64,000 bases of DNA. Origin: Auricularia sp. M13. Taxonomy: Eukaryota; Basidiomycota; Agaricomycetes; Auriculariales; Auriculariaceae. A model generated the notes under the pieces. The model was not told where the DNA came from. It ran no database searches and worked only from the letters and a program-made list of their open reading frames with translations. The translations under genes and the position numbers were made by a program. The stretch is taken from positions 2,418,001 through 2,482,000 of the forward strand of contig CM073197.1 of NCBI GenBank assembly GCA_037042915.1, written 5' to 3'. This document shows positions 22,967-34,643 of this stretch, piece by piece (positions within the stretch are counted from its first letter, which is position 1; every line of letters begins with the position of its first letter).

Positions 22967-24322
22967 GATGTGAGAACTCCCCGGGACATGTATTGCATTT
23001 TATTCATTGGCCATTATAGGTAAAATCCCTCGGAGATTCGATCGACGCCGCGGCTCACTGCGTCCATTCGACCGGTGCCATTGCCAGCGGCCGTCTCATG
23101 CGGCTGGTGTTGGGTAATCACCAGGAGCAGTTCGCTTGCTTGCGGGAGAGAGCAGGCCCCGGCTGGCAGGACAAGGCTGCACAGTGGAACTGGGCGCAGC
23201 GTTGCTCGCAGTAACCACCCCCTCCCAGTCATACCTCGACTTGAAATTATACCACGGTCATCGTCATATAATTTGTCTTGTCCATGTAGGGGCCCATTGT
23301 GTTCCTGCGCTCCAGGACCTCATTCGTGGAGTTTGAGCGCGGTGGGTGGTTGCCACGCCGATGGACGAGACGGTATTCACCATTGTCTTCCTGTGGGCTA
23401 GTGCGCTCGCGCAGTTGCAACTGAATGTGGAGTTTGGTCATATGGAATGTTCGAGAAGCGAATACAAGAAACTAGCGGGCTCCTGAATCCGAGTGCGTCG
23501 AGAGGCAGTTGGCGTCAGGCATTCGCAGTCTTGCGCGAAAACATCGAAATAAGCCCTAAGCGTCTACTGCTGGTCGGCGGGAAGTTGGGTAGATCACTTA
23601 CACTGGCGCGGACCTCAGGCCAGATGCACAGCAGGCAGGGGAAGCGCGCCGGCTGGTGCTCGGACATAACGAATAGTCTCAGCGCCATTCTGCTCAGTAA
23701 ATGACAACGGTGATATAGGAGCGTGTTTTCGCGCGTCGATGGGCATGAGAGTCGGTCGAGGCATCTGCTTCCCCTTGTTTCGCCAGTTCGGAGTCAGGTC
23801 GGCAGTGCGGACTAGCCGGAGGAGTGTCAAGCTCGCGTTCCCTACGGCACTGCCTAGGGCCATCTCCGCCTGCGATGTCGCGATCTCATGCGCTGGATGG
23901 GCTGGAGAAAGTGTTTTGAGGGGGTTAGATGGGAAACGTGGCGCGGCCGGACGGCGCAGTACGCGGCGATGCGGGTTGGGGATGTTTTACGTCCGGAAGC
24001 GCCGTGGTGGGCCACGGTTAGTGCTGCCAGCGGGAAATTTGAGCCGGATTGCGCGGCCGGAAATGCGTGTCCGACATCGCTGGGAGGCAGCTTTGGGGGG
24101 TTAGGGAGGACGGGCAGTCAGATTTTTCGCGGAGGAGTGGATGGATTGGACGGGTGCGAAAACTCCGCTCATGTGCGATCAAGGCCAGTTTGGAAGGGCC
24201 GCCTGAAGGATGGCAGCCCGAGTTCCCCCCCAGGTGCACTACCTCCGCCCGCCCACTTGACTTCCGCGGTCCGAGACCACGCCTCCGCGCCGCCCCCCTC
24301 CTCCCACTGCCCGTGCCCAGCG
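22967..24322. other. Intergenic, no gene recognised
   Basis: About 1.36 kb between two plus-strand genes. Several open frames of 60-120 codons overlap on both strands, but none shows a known motif or a convincing exon chain. Repeated G-rich runs (GGGTTAG-like, GGGATG) occur at 23910-24150. Confidence 0.45.
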
Positions 24323-27300
24323 ATGCCCACGTGCCGCCGGAAGCGCGTCCTGCTCACCGAGCCCTCGCCCCAGCTGCTGGCGGCGCTCGAGTCCGACCCG
24401 TCCAGGGAGGTCTTTTACCTCAGCCAGACCGGCGAGATATTCCCCGACTACGAGTGCGCCTGCTGCTGCCTCCAGCACCGTAGCTGACGGCCGCCATCCA
24501 GGTCGTACTCGGCGCGTCTCTCGTTCTACAAGATGAAGCAGTTCCAGTGCGACGTGACCGGCAAGAGCGGCCTCGACTTTTTCCAGGCCCTCGGCAGCGA
24601 GGCCCAGGAGGCCCGCACGCTGCACGCTAGGTTCCCGGAGCAGCTCAAGGGCCCCGTCCTGCGCGCAGTCCAGTGGCGTGCGTCCAGCCCCCCCGCCCGC
24701 GCACCACTCGTCTCATATTAGCCATCAGAGGTCATGGGCCGCCTCGACCATCTCGTCGAGGCCGTGTACGAACGCTTCAAGGACAGATACTACGACGGAG
24801 AGCGTGCGCATGCATTCAACCAACTGCTCGTTCATTGCATTTTGCTCATACTATTCCCCGGCAGGCGTCTTTCTTGATCTCGAAGGCGACAAGTGCGTAG
24901 CGACGTCTCCCTACTACTCATGCCTCACTTTACTGAGGGCCTTACGTTCAGATACTGGGGTCGTATCGTCAAGGTCACCCCGCCTGGTGCACCGTCCACC
25001 TCAACGGGCACGAAGCGGCCTCGCGCAAGCTCGAGCGCCCAGGCAGCGCCACCGGCAGAGATCCACAGTCTCGGCGGAAACCTCAAGACGCCTCTGGAGG
25101 TCGTCAACGCAAAGGACAACCCAGCAGACTATGTCTACCAGGTGCACCTCATCGACGAACCAGGTCACAAGGAGCCCGAGCGCCAACACCCCGCGCACCC
25201 TCCTGGCAGTCTTATTGACGTCCACTGCCCTTCCATGAGGTATGATCCCTTCACCATTCACTCGTTTCGTCCTGCCGACTGAATACAACGGTGCTGAATA
25301 GCCGCGACCGGCTCGCTTTCTCGAAATCGATCCTCCGCCGCTTCATTCGTGACTGCGTCGACCGCGATTCCGCCATCGCGAGCCCCTGGACTGTTAAGCG
25401 CACAATTGCTGAGCGGTACGGCGTCGAGGTCGACATGCCGGAGGAGACGCGTAAGGGCGTCGACGAGATCAAGCGCGGCGAGATCGAGAAGAGGCGCAAA
25501 GTCGCGCTGCCGCCCAGTGAGCACGCACCCTCAGACCTCTGGCGACGCCCTTGCTGACGTTTGCGACAGAAAAGGAGGGTCCTCCGGCCAAGAAGCAGAA
25601 GAAGATGACTGCAGAGGAGCGTGGTGCGTCCGCCTGCTGACTAGCACCGCGCCAATTTCCTGACGCTCCCGCGCCTATGCAGCACAAATGCTCAAGGACG
25701 AGGAAGAGGAGCTGGCTGCTATCGAGGCGGCCGAGCGCGAACGCGAGCTGGCCGCTTCACAGCCCAAGAAGAAGAAAAAGCCCGTCAAGTTCCCCGCGGA
25801 GGACCTCGACGTGCGGCTCACTGAGAAGGAGAAAAAGGCGGGCGCGAAGGTCGAGCGACCACTGCCGAATCGAGACCTGCCGTTCGACTCGTGCGGGCCC
25901 GGCGTCTTCGAGTCCTTCCTCATGAGCTGGAACTTCTTGCATGTCTTTTCGTCAGTGCTTTCACCGTACTTCCTGAGATATTGATTTTCTGACGGCCTTA
26001 TTAAGTGCTCCACTCAACCTATCCACCTTCACATTGGACGAGTACGAACATGCTCTGCGACATGCCACTGCGGACCCTCCCTGCGCGCTGATTGCGGAAT
26101 CACACGTCGCGTTGATGTCTGTCCTGCGCAACCAACATCCAACAAAGCATCACCCGGCGGTCGTGTCGCTTATGCAGGTCGAGGATGGGCCGGACGACGT
26201 GATTTCGTCGGAGGATTTACTCAACCGACTGGAAGCGTACGGCAACAACTGGGAGAAGGTTTCGCTCAAGGCATCCGAGGGGCGCGAAGGCTGGGAAGAC
26301 GCGCTCATTGGCTGCTTGAAGGACGTGAGTTCGCTGTTTCGTGTGCCGTTTATTCAGATTGTATTGAACTAAATATTCCATGCAGAATGCTTCGACGACG
26401 AACTTCCCGCCGCTGCGCCGTGTGCTCACGTATCTGCTGTTCAACGTGTCGGCGGACGGCGCGCTGGGCAAGAACGGCCGTGCTGCAGAGGAGGTAGACG
26501 AGCTCGAGCCGCCGACTGCCGAGCCGGGCGACAGGTACCCCACCATGCCCGTGTCCGACAAGATCGCCATATTATCCTTCCTGTGCGACTTAGCGATCTC
26601 GAGCAAGCCAATTCACCATTACATGGACAACTGCGAAACCAAACTAACTGAACTGCGGAAGGAGAAGATCGAGGTGAACAGGGAGAAGAAGCGGTTGTAC
26701 GTGTTGGGTTATTCTTTTCCTGCGAGCGGGTTGCTGAAATTTCTCTCAAGGGCGGAAGAAATGGCGTCTGTCATCGAGAAGGCTGGCGTTGCAGGCGGAG
26801 ACGACCCGATGCAGGTCGACGAGGATGATAGCGTCCTGTCTGACCCGGACGACGCGTCGCTCATTGCAACGCCCCTGGACGGGTCAGACGCTGGCTCGAC
26901 TGCAGGGGCTATGCGCGCCGCGACAGGCTCGATGCGCCAGCGCGCGCTGCGGCAGAAGGCGCAGAACAATGCGCTCGCGAAGCAGCAGGAGCTGATGAAG
27001 CTGAAGGGCAAGGGCGCGGCGAACGCGCTCGCCGAGCACCGCAAGCTCTCCGAGGAGGTTGGCAAGCAGGACCGGCGGCTCGACAGCATCGAGCGGGAGT
27101 TCCGCAAGCTGCTCGGTGTGGTGCGCTTGCGGCCCATGGGCAAGGACCGGTTCTACAACCGCATCTGGTGGTTCGACGGCCTCGGCGGAGGTAACCTCGT
27201 CAACAGCAGCGGCAGCCCGCTCTTTGGCGCTGGCCGTATTTTTATGCAGGGCCCGAGCGAGGTCGATATGGAGATGTTGGAGGTGCGGGAGAAGGAGGAC

Positions 27301-27788
27301 AAGGATCTGATCGAGAGACGCGAGTTGGAGGAGACGCCCGAGGGCATGCTCAAGAGCAACGAGTGGGCGACTTTCGACGATGTTGACCAGGTGAGTGCCC
27401 TTGTTACCGCATCGCTAGGGTACAGATATTGACGCCCGGGTGTGCCGCAGCTCGAGGAGTTCTTTGCGTGGCTGAATCCGAAGGGCAACCGCGAGGTTGT
27501 GCTCAAGAACAACTTGTTCAAGTGGTGGGACCACATTACGGCCGGTGTCAAGAAGCGGCAAGCGGTGCGTGCGATTGCTCCCCCTCATCCCCTCCTCGTG
27601 GATGGCGACCTCATTCCCGTCTGCGCTGTTTTCAGGATGCTGTTAGTGCGGTCAAGGTCGTGGACGCGCGCAGGAGCACACGCGGCCGGCACTCTGCCGC
27701 CAATGAGATGCTGCGGGAGCCGTACATGATGTGGACGAATAAGCTGGCCAAGACGAGCGGCGGGAACTCGAACGGGACGCAGTCATGA
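24323..27788 (+). CDS. ISWI chromatin-remodelling partner, Itc1/ACF1-like (WAC, DDT, WHIM)
   Basis: Large partner of an ISWI ATPase (yeast Isw2-Itc1, animal ACF1); helps position nucleosomes. N-terminus MPTCRRKRVLLTEPSP, then a WAC domain (EVFYLSQTGEIFPDYE, intron, SYSARLSFYKMKQFQCDVTG, KSGLDFFQALGSE). A coiled basic region (EEELAAIEAAERERELA, PKKKKKPVKFPAEDL) precedes the DDT domain (LPFDSCGPGVFESFLMSWNF, intron, PLNLSTFTLDEYEHAL). WHIM motifs follow: DKIAILSFLCDLAISSKPI, then DRRLDSIEREFRKLLGVVRL and KDRFYNRIWWFDGL, and late EEFFAWLNPKGNREVVLKNN. The C-terminus reads REPYMMWTNKLAKT. About nine introns; the two between 24820 and 24960 are uncertain. Confidence 0.87.
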
Positions 27789-28145
27789 TAGAGGTTTTGC
27801 TGATTCTTGTGTTATGCGTAGCTTACAGGGACACATGTTCTTCCGCGACCGGGTTCTCTTCCATGAACATGTGTAGTTTACATATTACTGCCACCGGGCT
27901 ATATAGATACGACGTCGCGATGTGTGCCTTACTATGGCCTATATCTAGAAAATAAAATAAGTTTGAGCGCACGTGGTCTTGGTGCCGGAAATAAGCGCCT
28001 CCGCCTGGATTCGAGCAGGGCCGTGGCCATTGCTGTGCACGAGCCTGAGGGGGTTGGTAGTCCTGAGCGCGTTCTGCGAGGGAAGACGTTGGAAGTTGGG
28101 CGTTGTTGTTGCCGGAAGAAGCCGGGCAGTGACACTTTGCCCGGG
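27789..28145. other. Intergenic / 5' region of ATG4
   Basis: 357 nt with no separate gene recognised. The ATG4 frame is open upstream to 27924, but the reading there has no conserved content. Confidence 0.5.
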
Positions 28146-31100
28146 ATGTCGACGTCGAGCACCCGTTCGACGCCGTCGCCGACGACGCTGAGCAGCGGCC
28201 CCGGGGGGTCGTCGCCCGGCGGCGGCAAGAACTTCAAAATCTTCAACCGACACCACACGCGGGATCGGTCGAAATCGCTGAACGAGAACGCTGGCGGCAG
28301 CTACACATCAGGCTCAGAGTCCGCGGCCAGCTCGAATGCTAAGCGGTCCCCTGTCTCGGCGGTCAAGAGGAGCAAGCTATTCGGAGTCCGCGAGCGGGAC
28401 GAGCGCGCGTCCATGAGCGTCGCAGACGTCTCCCAGCTCGCCGACGACGCCCCGACCATCGTCGAGCCCGCGTCGCCGTCGACGTCCGCAACGTCCTCGG
28501 ACCACAGCACCGCCCGCCCGCGCCGGCCCCAGACGTCGTCCGCGGACCTGTCGTACTCGGGCTCGAGCTCGCGCATGACGGACATTCCCTCCCGGCTCTC
28601 GGGCTGGTTCTCGCACACGTTCTCCGGCTCGACCACGGACCTCTCGCTGCCCTCGCTGCTCTCCAGCTCCGCGGGCCTCTCCGCGTCCGTGCCCAGCCCC
28701 AAGAGCAAGGCGTCAGGCCTGCTCACCGCCGCCCGCCACGGCAAGGGCCACCTCGATAAGGCCATGCGCTACCTGCTCGACAGCGACGCGACCCCGGACA
28801 AGTCCACAGAGCCCATATGGCTGCTGGGCGTCTCCCATCCCGGCTACGAGCCCCCGCCTAGCCCCACGCCCGTCACGCCGCCGCCGCTCATCCACAGACG
28901 CAACTCGACGGACTCGCGCCGCTCGCCGGGCACGCCCTTCCACTCCAACTCCTCATCCGCCTCCTCCACCTCACAAATTAACCCCCAGCTCGCCCCGCCG
29001 CCCCAGTCACAACCCGTCACCCAGGCTCCCCTCAGCCCAACCAACAAGCAGGCTGCCGTATGGCCCACTGCATTCTACCTCGACTTCACCTCCCGAGTCT
29101 GGCTCACATATAGATCCCATTTCTCTCCCATTCACGACTGCCCACTCTCGGCCTGCAAAGGAAAGGACCTCGAGAGCCTAGACGCTAACCCGCCCAAACG
29201 ATCCTTCTGGCCCGGCTCGGGTGAGAAGACATGGACAAGCGACGCAGGCTGGGGGTGCATGTTGCGGACCGGCCAGTCGCTCCTCGCCAACACACTCATT
29301 CACCTGCATCTTGGACGAGGTAGGTTTTCTCGTTGCAACTCGATAGAATCCGGGCGGCCTTGATTTTGCCGACTTGTGTATTCTGCTGCTTTCGTTTCTA
29401 CGTAGCTCACCCATTTTCCTCTAGATTGGCGGCGGCCAGCCATCAATTCTGCATCACCAGAATTTGCAACCTATGTCAAGATCCTTACATGGTTCTTCGA
29501 CGCGCCGTCCTCGTTATCACCCTTCAGCGTGCATCGCATGGCCATGTCCGGTAAGGACTTTGGCAAGGACGTCGGCCAATGGTTCGGTCCCAGCACTGCT
29601 GCAGGCGCTATCAAGTGAGTTCTTCATTCCCCCGTAAATTCCTTGGAAGGACGCCGCGCCTCTGGCTCCCAATGAGGGTGCGCCCTACGGTTATACCTAA
29701 CCGTAGTGGGAGCCGACGTTCCATATGGAAACGACAGGGAGCAGCGTCCTTTCCTCCCTGATAATCTACCGTTCACGGATTGCTCATGACGCTTTCAGGA
29801 CGTTGGTGCATGAATTCCCACGAGCGCAACTGGGGGTTGCGATCGCCGTCGACGGCGTGCTTTACGAAACTGACGTATACTTTGCATCCCACTACCCGCT
29901 GTCCTCAACAGACGGTGCTCGCCGCGCATCCGGTTTCAAGAGACATGCTGGAAGGTGGGGCAACCGTGCCGTGCTTGTGCTCGTCGCTACACGGCTTGGA
30001 CTTGACGGAGTTAATCCGATATATTACGAAAACCTCAAGGTGTGCATGGCTCGACCCTAAAAATCTTGGGCTGACATTGTGCAGACCATTTTCACGTTTC
30101 CTCAGTCGCTCGGCATTGCGGGTGGCCGACCTTCTTCTTCATATTATTTCGTTGGCAGTCAGGGCAACTCACTGTTCTACCTGGACCCGCATCATACGCG
30201 GCCAGCCGTACCATTGCGTACGCCACCTCCGGGAGACGAAGATGCACCTTTCCCCTTCCCCTCCACTTCACATAGCACAACTTCCAGTACTTTATCGGGT
30301 CTGCCGCGCTCCAGCTCGGCGTCGTCATCGAGCTTCTCGCTACCCTATGCGGACAACAAACGTCCACGCTGGGAGCGCCATAGCTCTCCCCCCGCTGAGA
30401 CGAGCGGCGCGCCTTCTGCATTCCGAAGTCCTACAGCGTCAACGCGCTCGAGTTCTACGAATCAGTCGGTATACGAAGACTCAAGTTCGGCGCGCCGAGG
30501 GAGCGTCATCGATGACCCGCTTTTAGCCCATTATGGGCTCGCGTACTCCATGACGGACCTCAAGACGTTCCATTGCGAACGCGTGAGGAAAATGCCACTC
30601 TCGGGGCTCGACCCGAGCATGCTGTTGGGCTTTTTATGTCGGGACGAGCAGGACTGGAAGGACTTCAGACGACGGATGGCGGAGGTATGCTTCCGTCTTT
30701 AATTTTCTGATATTGAAGCTGAGCGCGCGCAGATTTCGAAAGGACGGGACACTCTATTCTCCATACAGGATGAGCCGCCGAGCTGGCCGAGCGACTCGGA
30801 TGATATGGGTCTCGAGAGCCTATCCGAGCCCGACATCGACATGCCGCCCGACTCGGATGAGGAGCTCGCAGACGGCCCGCCAGACGAGATGGTTGACTCG
30901 CCTGCAGACGAGCGCGACCAGTCCCGCATTCTGGCAGGCCTGGACGACGAGCCGCAGACGCCGTTACCGGGTTCGCGCCAGTCGCGTTCTGCGCCGCACG
31001 TGCAAGTCACTCGGGCGCCGGGAGACGACGACGAAGAGGAAGACGACGAGGAATGGCTCGATCCGCAAGAGGATTATGCTGCTGCGACCCAGCAGCAGCC

Positions 31101-31473
31101 TGCGCCGCCGCAACAGCAGCAGCGCTCGCCATGGCCGTTGAAGACGAATGGGTCTTCAGGCGCGACGACGCCGACTGCGAACCGCATGGGCAGTGCGCCC
31201 GCGACGTTCCCGTTCCCGACGTCGTCCGCGGAGGGCGTGGAGGACACCGAGCGCGAGACGCGGCGGTCGCGGCGGCTGAGCACGAAGGCACGCACGCTCG
31301 ACTCCGCGACGATCGCCAAGGTGTCCGCGGCGGCACAGTCGATGACGCCCGGCGCGCAAATCCCAGACTACTCGCAGATGCGCTCCATACGGATGCGCAA
31401 CGGCGGCCGCACAAAGAGCGGCGGCGTCAAGGGCGTGTTCCCCATAGACGACAGGAGCGGCGACTCGTCGTGA
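28146..31473 (+). CDS. ATG4: Cysteine protease ATG4 (autophagy)
   Basis: C54-family protease that cleaves Atg8 after its C-terminal Gly and later delipidates Atg8-PE. The start MSTSSTRSTPSPTTLSSG opens a Ser/Thr-rich disordered region of about 300 residues. The catalytic core begins VWLTYRSHFSPIHDCPLS, with the nucleophile Cys in TSDAGWGCMLRTGQSLLAN (29245). Next exons give AGAIKTLVHEFPRAQLGVAI, LVATRLGLDGVNPIYYENLK, TIFTFPQSLGIAGGRPSSSY and YFVGSQGNSLFYLDPHHTRP with the catalytic Asp-Pro-His. Then MTDLKTFHCERVRKMPLSGL and DPSMLLGFLCRDEQDWKDF. A long acidic, Ser/Pro-rich tail of over 200 residues follows to the stop at 31473. Both extensions are longer than in yeast Atg4 but usual for basidiomycete homologues. 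Five or more introns. Confidence 0.92.
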
Positions 31474-32045
31474 GTTGCCCCCTCCGAGTCTTAGGCTCCC
31501 GTGTCCCCAGTCCCAGTGTCAGTGTCAGTGTCCGCGTGCCCCCGGCTCGTTCCCGTCCTCCCGCTTCGTCCTTCTCTGTCGATTGCCTCGGTTTCTCGTC
31601 TGGTCCTGTTCAATGCATCTGTATAATTTGGCTCAATCGCTTCTTGCGCTGCTTCCTTCCTCTCTTATTTTCTTTCGCTGATGACCGCAACCCATTTCAT
31701 CTCTTCTCGTTTTCCTTCTCCTTTCTTCATTTTTTCTGGCGCCCAAATGCGCGCGCATGACAACTTGTACGTATATGGATTCCCGCGAGGTCTCAGGCCA
31801 GCCGACTGGACATTGTCATACCCTTCAATATAAACTACCGCTATTCTCAGGAAGTCCAAAAGCGCAGCGTGAAATGACCAAGTAGCAGCTCCGAGTCAAC
31901 TTGACTTTTCAACGCCTTAAGCGTTCGTACTCGACCATGAGTAGACCGGGAACGGGATGATAGGGCGATGCCATTCGCCTTCGTAGATGCTCCTTTGTGT
32001 TATTGATACAACAGTGAACGACGCTCATACTGTACATAAGACATT
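31474..32045. other. Convergent intergenic region, no gene
   Basis: 572 nt between the 3' ends of ATG4 (plus) and the GPALPP-motif gene (minus). The plus strand is pyrimidine-rich (TTTCTTTCGC, CCTTCTCCTTTC) near 31660-31740, fitting a 3' UTR. No terminator or RNA gene was identified. Confidence 0.55.
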
Positions 32046-33067
32046 CTATAAGAAACTACCCTGCTTGCCGCTGCCGAAGCGGTCGCTCAAGCCCTTAGCA
32101 TCTGCGACGAGTTTCTTGCGGGCAGACGCGTCCATGGGCATCCCACCGCGCGCAATGTCGCGGCTATGGTCCCAGATCGCGTCGTCCTTCTTCTTGGGCT
32201 GGCTTCCCTGCGAACGCTCGTGCAGCTCCATTAACGACTCGCTACGGCTCTATGATAGTGTAGGTAAGGTGGCGATTGCGAAGACTGAGGGAAGTAGTGT
32301 AACGCACGGTGTGGCTTTGGATGCTCCTGCGCAGCTCCTCGTCGTACTTCCTGCGCTTCGCCGTGTCCGGGTCTTCGGGCGCCGCATCGACCGCGCGCCG
32401 TTTCTTGCCCATGACTTCGTCCGCGATGCGCTTCTGGCGCTCCGCGGGCGTCTCGGTCCACAGGTTGTCGGCGAGCGAGCGCACGTCCGTCGTGCCCTTG
32501 TTGAATATCCGCTTGGACGTCAGCTTCGTGGGGTCCAGAGCTGCAGCGCGCATTCAGCATATTTTTTAGAGTTATGAACGAGTGAACGCACAGCCTAGCA
32601 GGTCGGACGAGGTGGGCGGCTTGAGCATCCATTCCTCGCGCTGCAGCTTCTTGGGCTGCTTCGCCTCCTGCAAGCAGATGAGCAAGCAATCTAGCTGCAG
32701 TGTGCGCACGGGCGCCATGCACCTCGATGCTCTTTTGCTTGCGCTCTTCGCGCTCGATGAACGCGCGCACGCCGTCCTCCTCGTCGTGCTGCAGATGCGG
32801 CGGCAGCGGTTTCGGCCCGACGTCGTCGTCGCTGTCGTCGTCGTACTGAGCTGGCTTCGGTGCCGGGGCGTGTATGCGCGGAGGCGATGGCGGCGTGGGC
32901 TTGGACGCGACGCGCGGTGGGGACGGTGCCGCTGCTGCCGCTGGGCGCTTCGGCCCTATCATGTCGGGCGGTAGCGCTGGCGCGTAGTCATCGCCATCAC
33001 TGTCTTCATCTGCAGCGGCCTGCTGTGCACGCTGGAGATGTGGAGGTAGTTGAGGGCCGATCGGCAT
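32046..33067 (-). CDS. GPALPP-motif (DUF3752) protein
   Basis: Conserved eukaryotic protein of the GPALPP1 family, function unknown. It has the repeated short motifs that name the family: IGPQLPPHL at the start, YAPALPPDMIGP, and VGPKPLPPHL. The middle is acidic and Pro-rich. The C-terminal DUF3752 part runs EEWMLKPP, TKLTSKRIFNKGTTDVRSLA, LWTETPAERQKRIADEVMGK, RRKYDEELRRSIQSH, then after an intron EPSRSLMELHERSQGSQPKK and DDAIWDHSRDIARGGMPMD, ending GKQGSFL. Three short introns. A nuclear, splicing-linked role is suggested in the literature for related proteins but cannot be read here. Confidence 0.88.
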
Positions 33068-33343
33068 GGCGGTCAGGAGTTGAGAAGTTCGAGATTCCGC
33101 GGCTCGGCCACACCCGATACGAGAACAAAATTAAATTAAACGAAATTGGGAACAAGTATACTGTAACCTTTGCTTGCACGTTGGACGAAGTTGAAGCAGA
33201 CAATTTTTATATTTAATAAACGACACGGTCAAGAAGGTGCCTTTTGGGGCCTCGTACATGGGGCACGTCGGCACGAAACCCAGCCAAAGAATGTGAACTC
33301 CAAGCGTTCCGAGATACTGAGGACGAAAAAGGTAGTCTCGTAA

Positions 33344-33392
33344 CCAGACGTTCGTCGGAGTTTGAAGAACTCCGTTCGGAACGAACGTCTGG
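33344..33392. repeat. Hairpin capping the left arm of the inverted repeat
   Basis: CCAGACGTTCG (33344-33354) pairs perfectly with CGAACGTCTGG (33382-33392). The loop contains GTCGGAGTTTGAA and a smaller nested palindrome GGAGTT-TGAAG-AACTCC. The flank outward (minus) reads TTACGAGACTAC. Confidence 0.8.
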
Positions 33393-33583
33393 GATGCACC
33401 GTCGGGGTTTTGGCTGGATCGAAATTCGCAGATAGGCGTGTGAAAAAAGACTTAGCAGAATCGGCCTGCCCCCCACCAGTCAAAAAATGTTCCCCGACAC
33501 CCATAATGGAAATTCATTTTTATTACAATCTGGTGCGATTGAGCATAGGAATATCTCGACGTTCGGAAAATAGCTAGTAATTA
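33389..33583 (-). repeat. Inverted repeat, left arm (about 195 bp)
   Basis: Matches the reverse complement of 33990-34186 with few differences. It contains ATTCATTTTTATTACAATC and GACACCCATAATGG. Both arms read outward through the same open frame (MGVGEHFLTGGGQADSAKSF, then FTRLSANFDPAKTPTVHP), so these may be two copies of an element of at least 250 bp placed head to head. Confidence 0.85.
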
Positions 33584-33989
33584 GTGCAGATAGCCCAAAC
33601 CTCCGCAAACGTTAAAAATGAGAGATGCATGTTATTCAACAGTTCTGGAGCACAATTTGAGTGTTCAGACCGTCTGTCTGCATCGGGAGCTCGTGCGCTT
33701 CCCGACACCCCGCCGTGATGACCTCGTGCGCGCTCAAACTTGCCCAGGGACCCTTCTCTTCTAAAATTACGCCCAAAACCATGTATTATCGTATTCTGAG
33801 CCGTCTCTAGTCCACGCTTGCACACTACAATCTTTCTAGCGCGAGAAAATGGCTTCGTGGTCGTGTCCGTCCACACCAGCACGTCTGGAAGACGGCAAAG
33901 GCATGCAGTACCCTCACAATGTGTCAGATTATGTCCCTAGGGTCTTTCATACTCATTGGCAGCAAGTTAGAGGGCGCTCCGGAGCTCCC
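33584..33989. other. Spacer between inverted-repeat arms
   Basis: 406 nt of unique sequence with no recognised gene. One 102-codon open frame on the minus strand overlaps it but shows no family motif. Confidence 0.5.
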
Positions 33990-34186
33990 AGTAATTACTG
34001 GCTATTTTCCAAACGTCGAAATATTCCTATGCTCAATCGCACCAGATTGTAATAAAAATGAATTTCCATTATGGGTGTCGGGGAACATTTTTTGAGTGGT
34101 GGGGGGCAGGCCGATTCTGCTAAGTCTTTTTTCACACGCCTATCTGCGAATTTCGATCCAGCCAAAACCCCGACGGTGCATCCCAG
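33990..34186 (+). repeat. Inverted repeat, right arm (about 197 bp)
   Basis: Reverse-complement partner of 33389-33583, reading outward through MGVGEHFLSGGGQADSAKSF. Differences between arms are scattered single bases, for example GGCTATTTTCC against the complement of GGAAAATAGCT. Confidence 0.85.
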
Positions 34187-34237
34187 CCGCTACTTACTTG
34201 GCGTAGACATTTGTCGGAGTTTGAAAGTAGCGGCTGG
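34183..34237. repeat. Hairpin capping the right arm of the inverted repeat
   Basis: CCAGCCGCTACT (34183-34194) pairs perfectly with AGTAGCGGCTGG (34226-34237). The loop again contains GTCGGAGTTTGAA, and the outward flank reads TTACGAGCCTAC. The stem sequence differs from the left hairpin but the CCAG...CTGG ends and the position are the same. Confidence 0.8.
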
Positions 34238-34249
34238 TTACGAGCCTAC

Positions 34250-34643
34250 GAAAAAGGGCACGCAATGTGGTCTATCTCCTGCTCCCCAGACAAGCGGGTG
34301 GAGCATGGGAATGCGGTATTCAGTGAACTCGTCTGTGCGACGCCGCGGCAGTTCGTATCAGTTCAGCATTCGGCGTTCCTTCCACAAGCAGACGGCGATG
34401 TGCATATCTATGAAATATTGACATACTGGAATGAGCTGAGCAAGACGATATCTTCAAATCAATGTCAACCGATGCTCCGCAGCGCCAGCAACAGGGACAC
34501 AGTGGCAAGCCGCTCAAACGCAGCACGAGTGAGCCAGTCCCGCACAGTCTTATCACAGAGCAGTTGACGATACCCAGAGATCCCACACCGAGTCCTTAGT
34601 ATAAAGGGCGACAGACTGCGCAGCGAGGTTTCCTAGCAGCTCG
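34250..34643. other. Intergenic, no gene recognised
   Basis: About 390 nt between the inverted-repeat element and the DUF5648-like gene. An open frame of 118 codons crosses it but has no recognisable motif. Confidence 0.45.
34600..34606 (+). promoter_or_regulatory. TATA box of the DUF5648-like gene
   Basis: TATAAAG lies about 40 nt upstream of the ATG at 34644, suggesting a short 5' leader. Confidence 0.5.

Noticed and set aside
23739-24487. Possible gene upstream of the Itc1-like gene
   Set aside because: Overlapping open frames with no splice support or motif; the region is G-rich and AT-poor, which inflates frame length.
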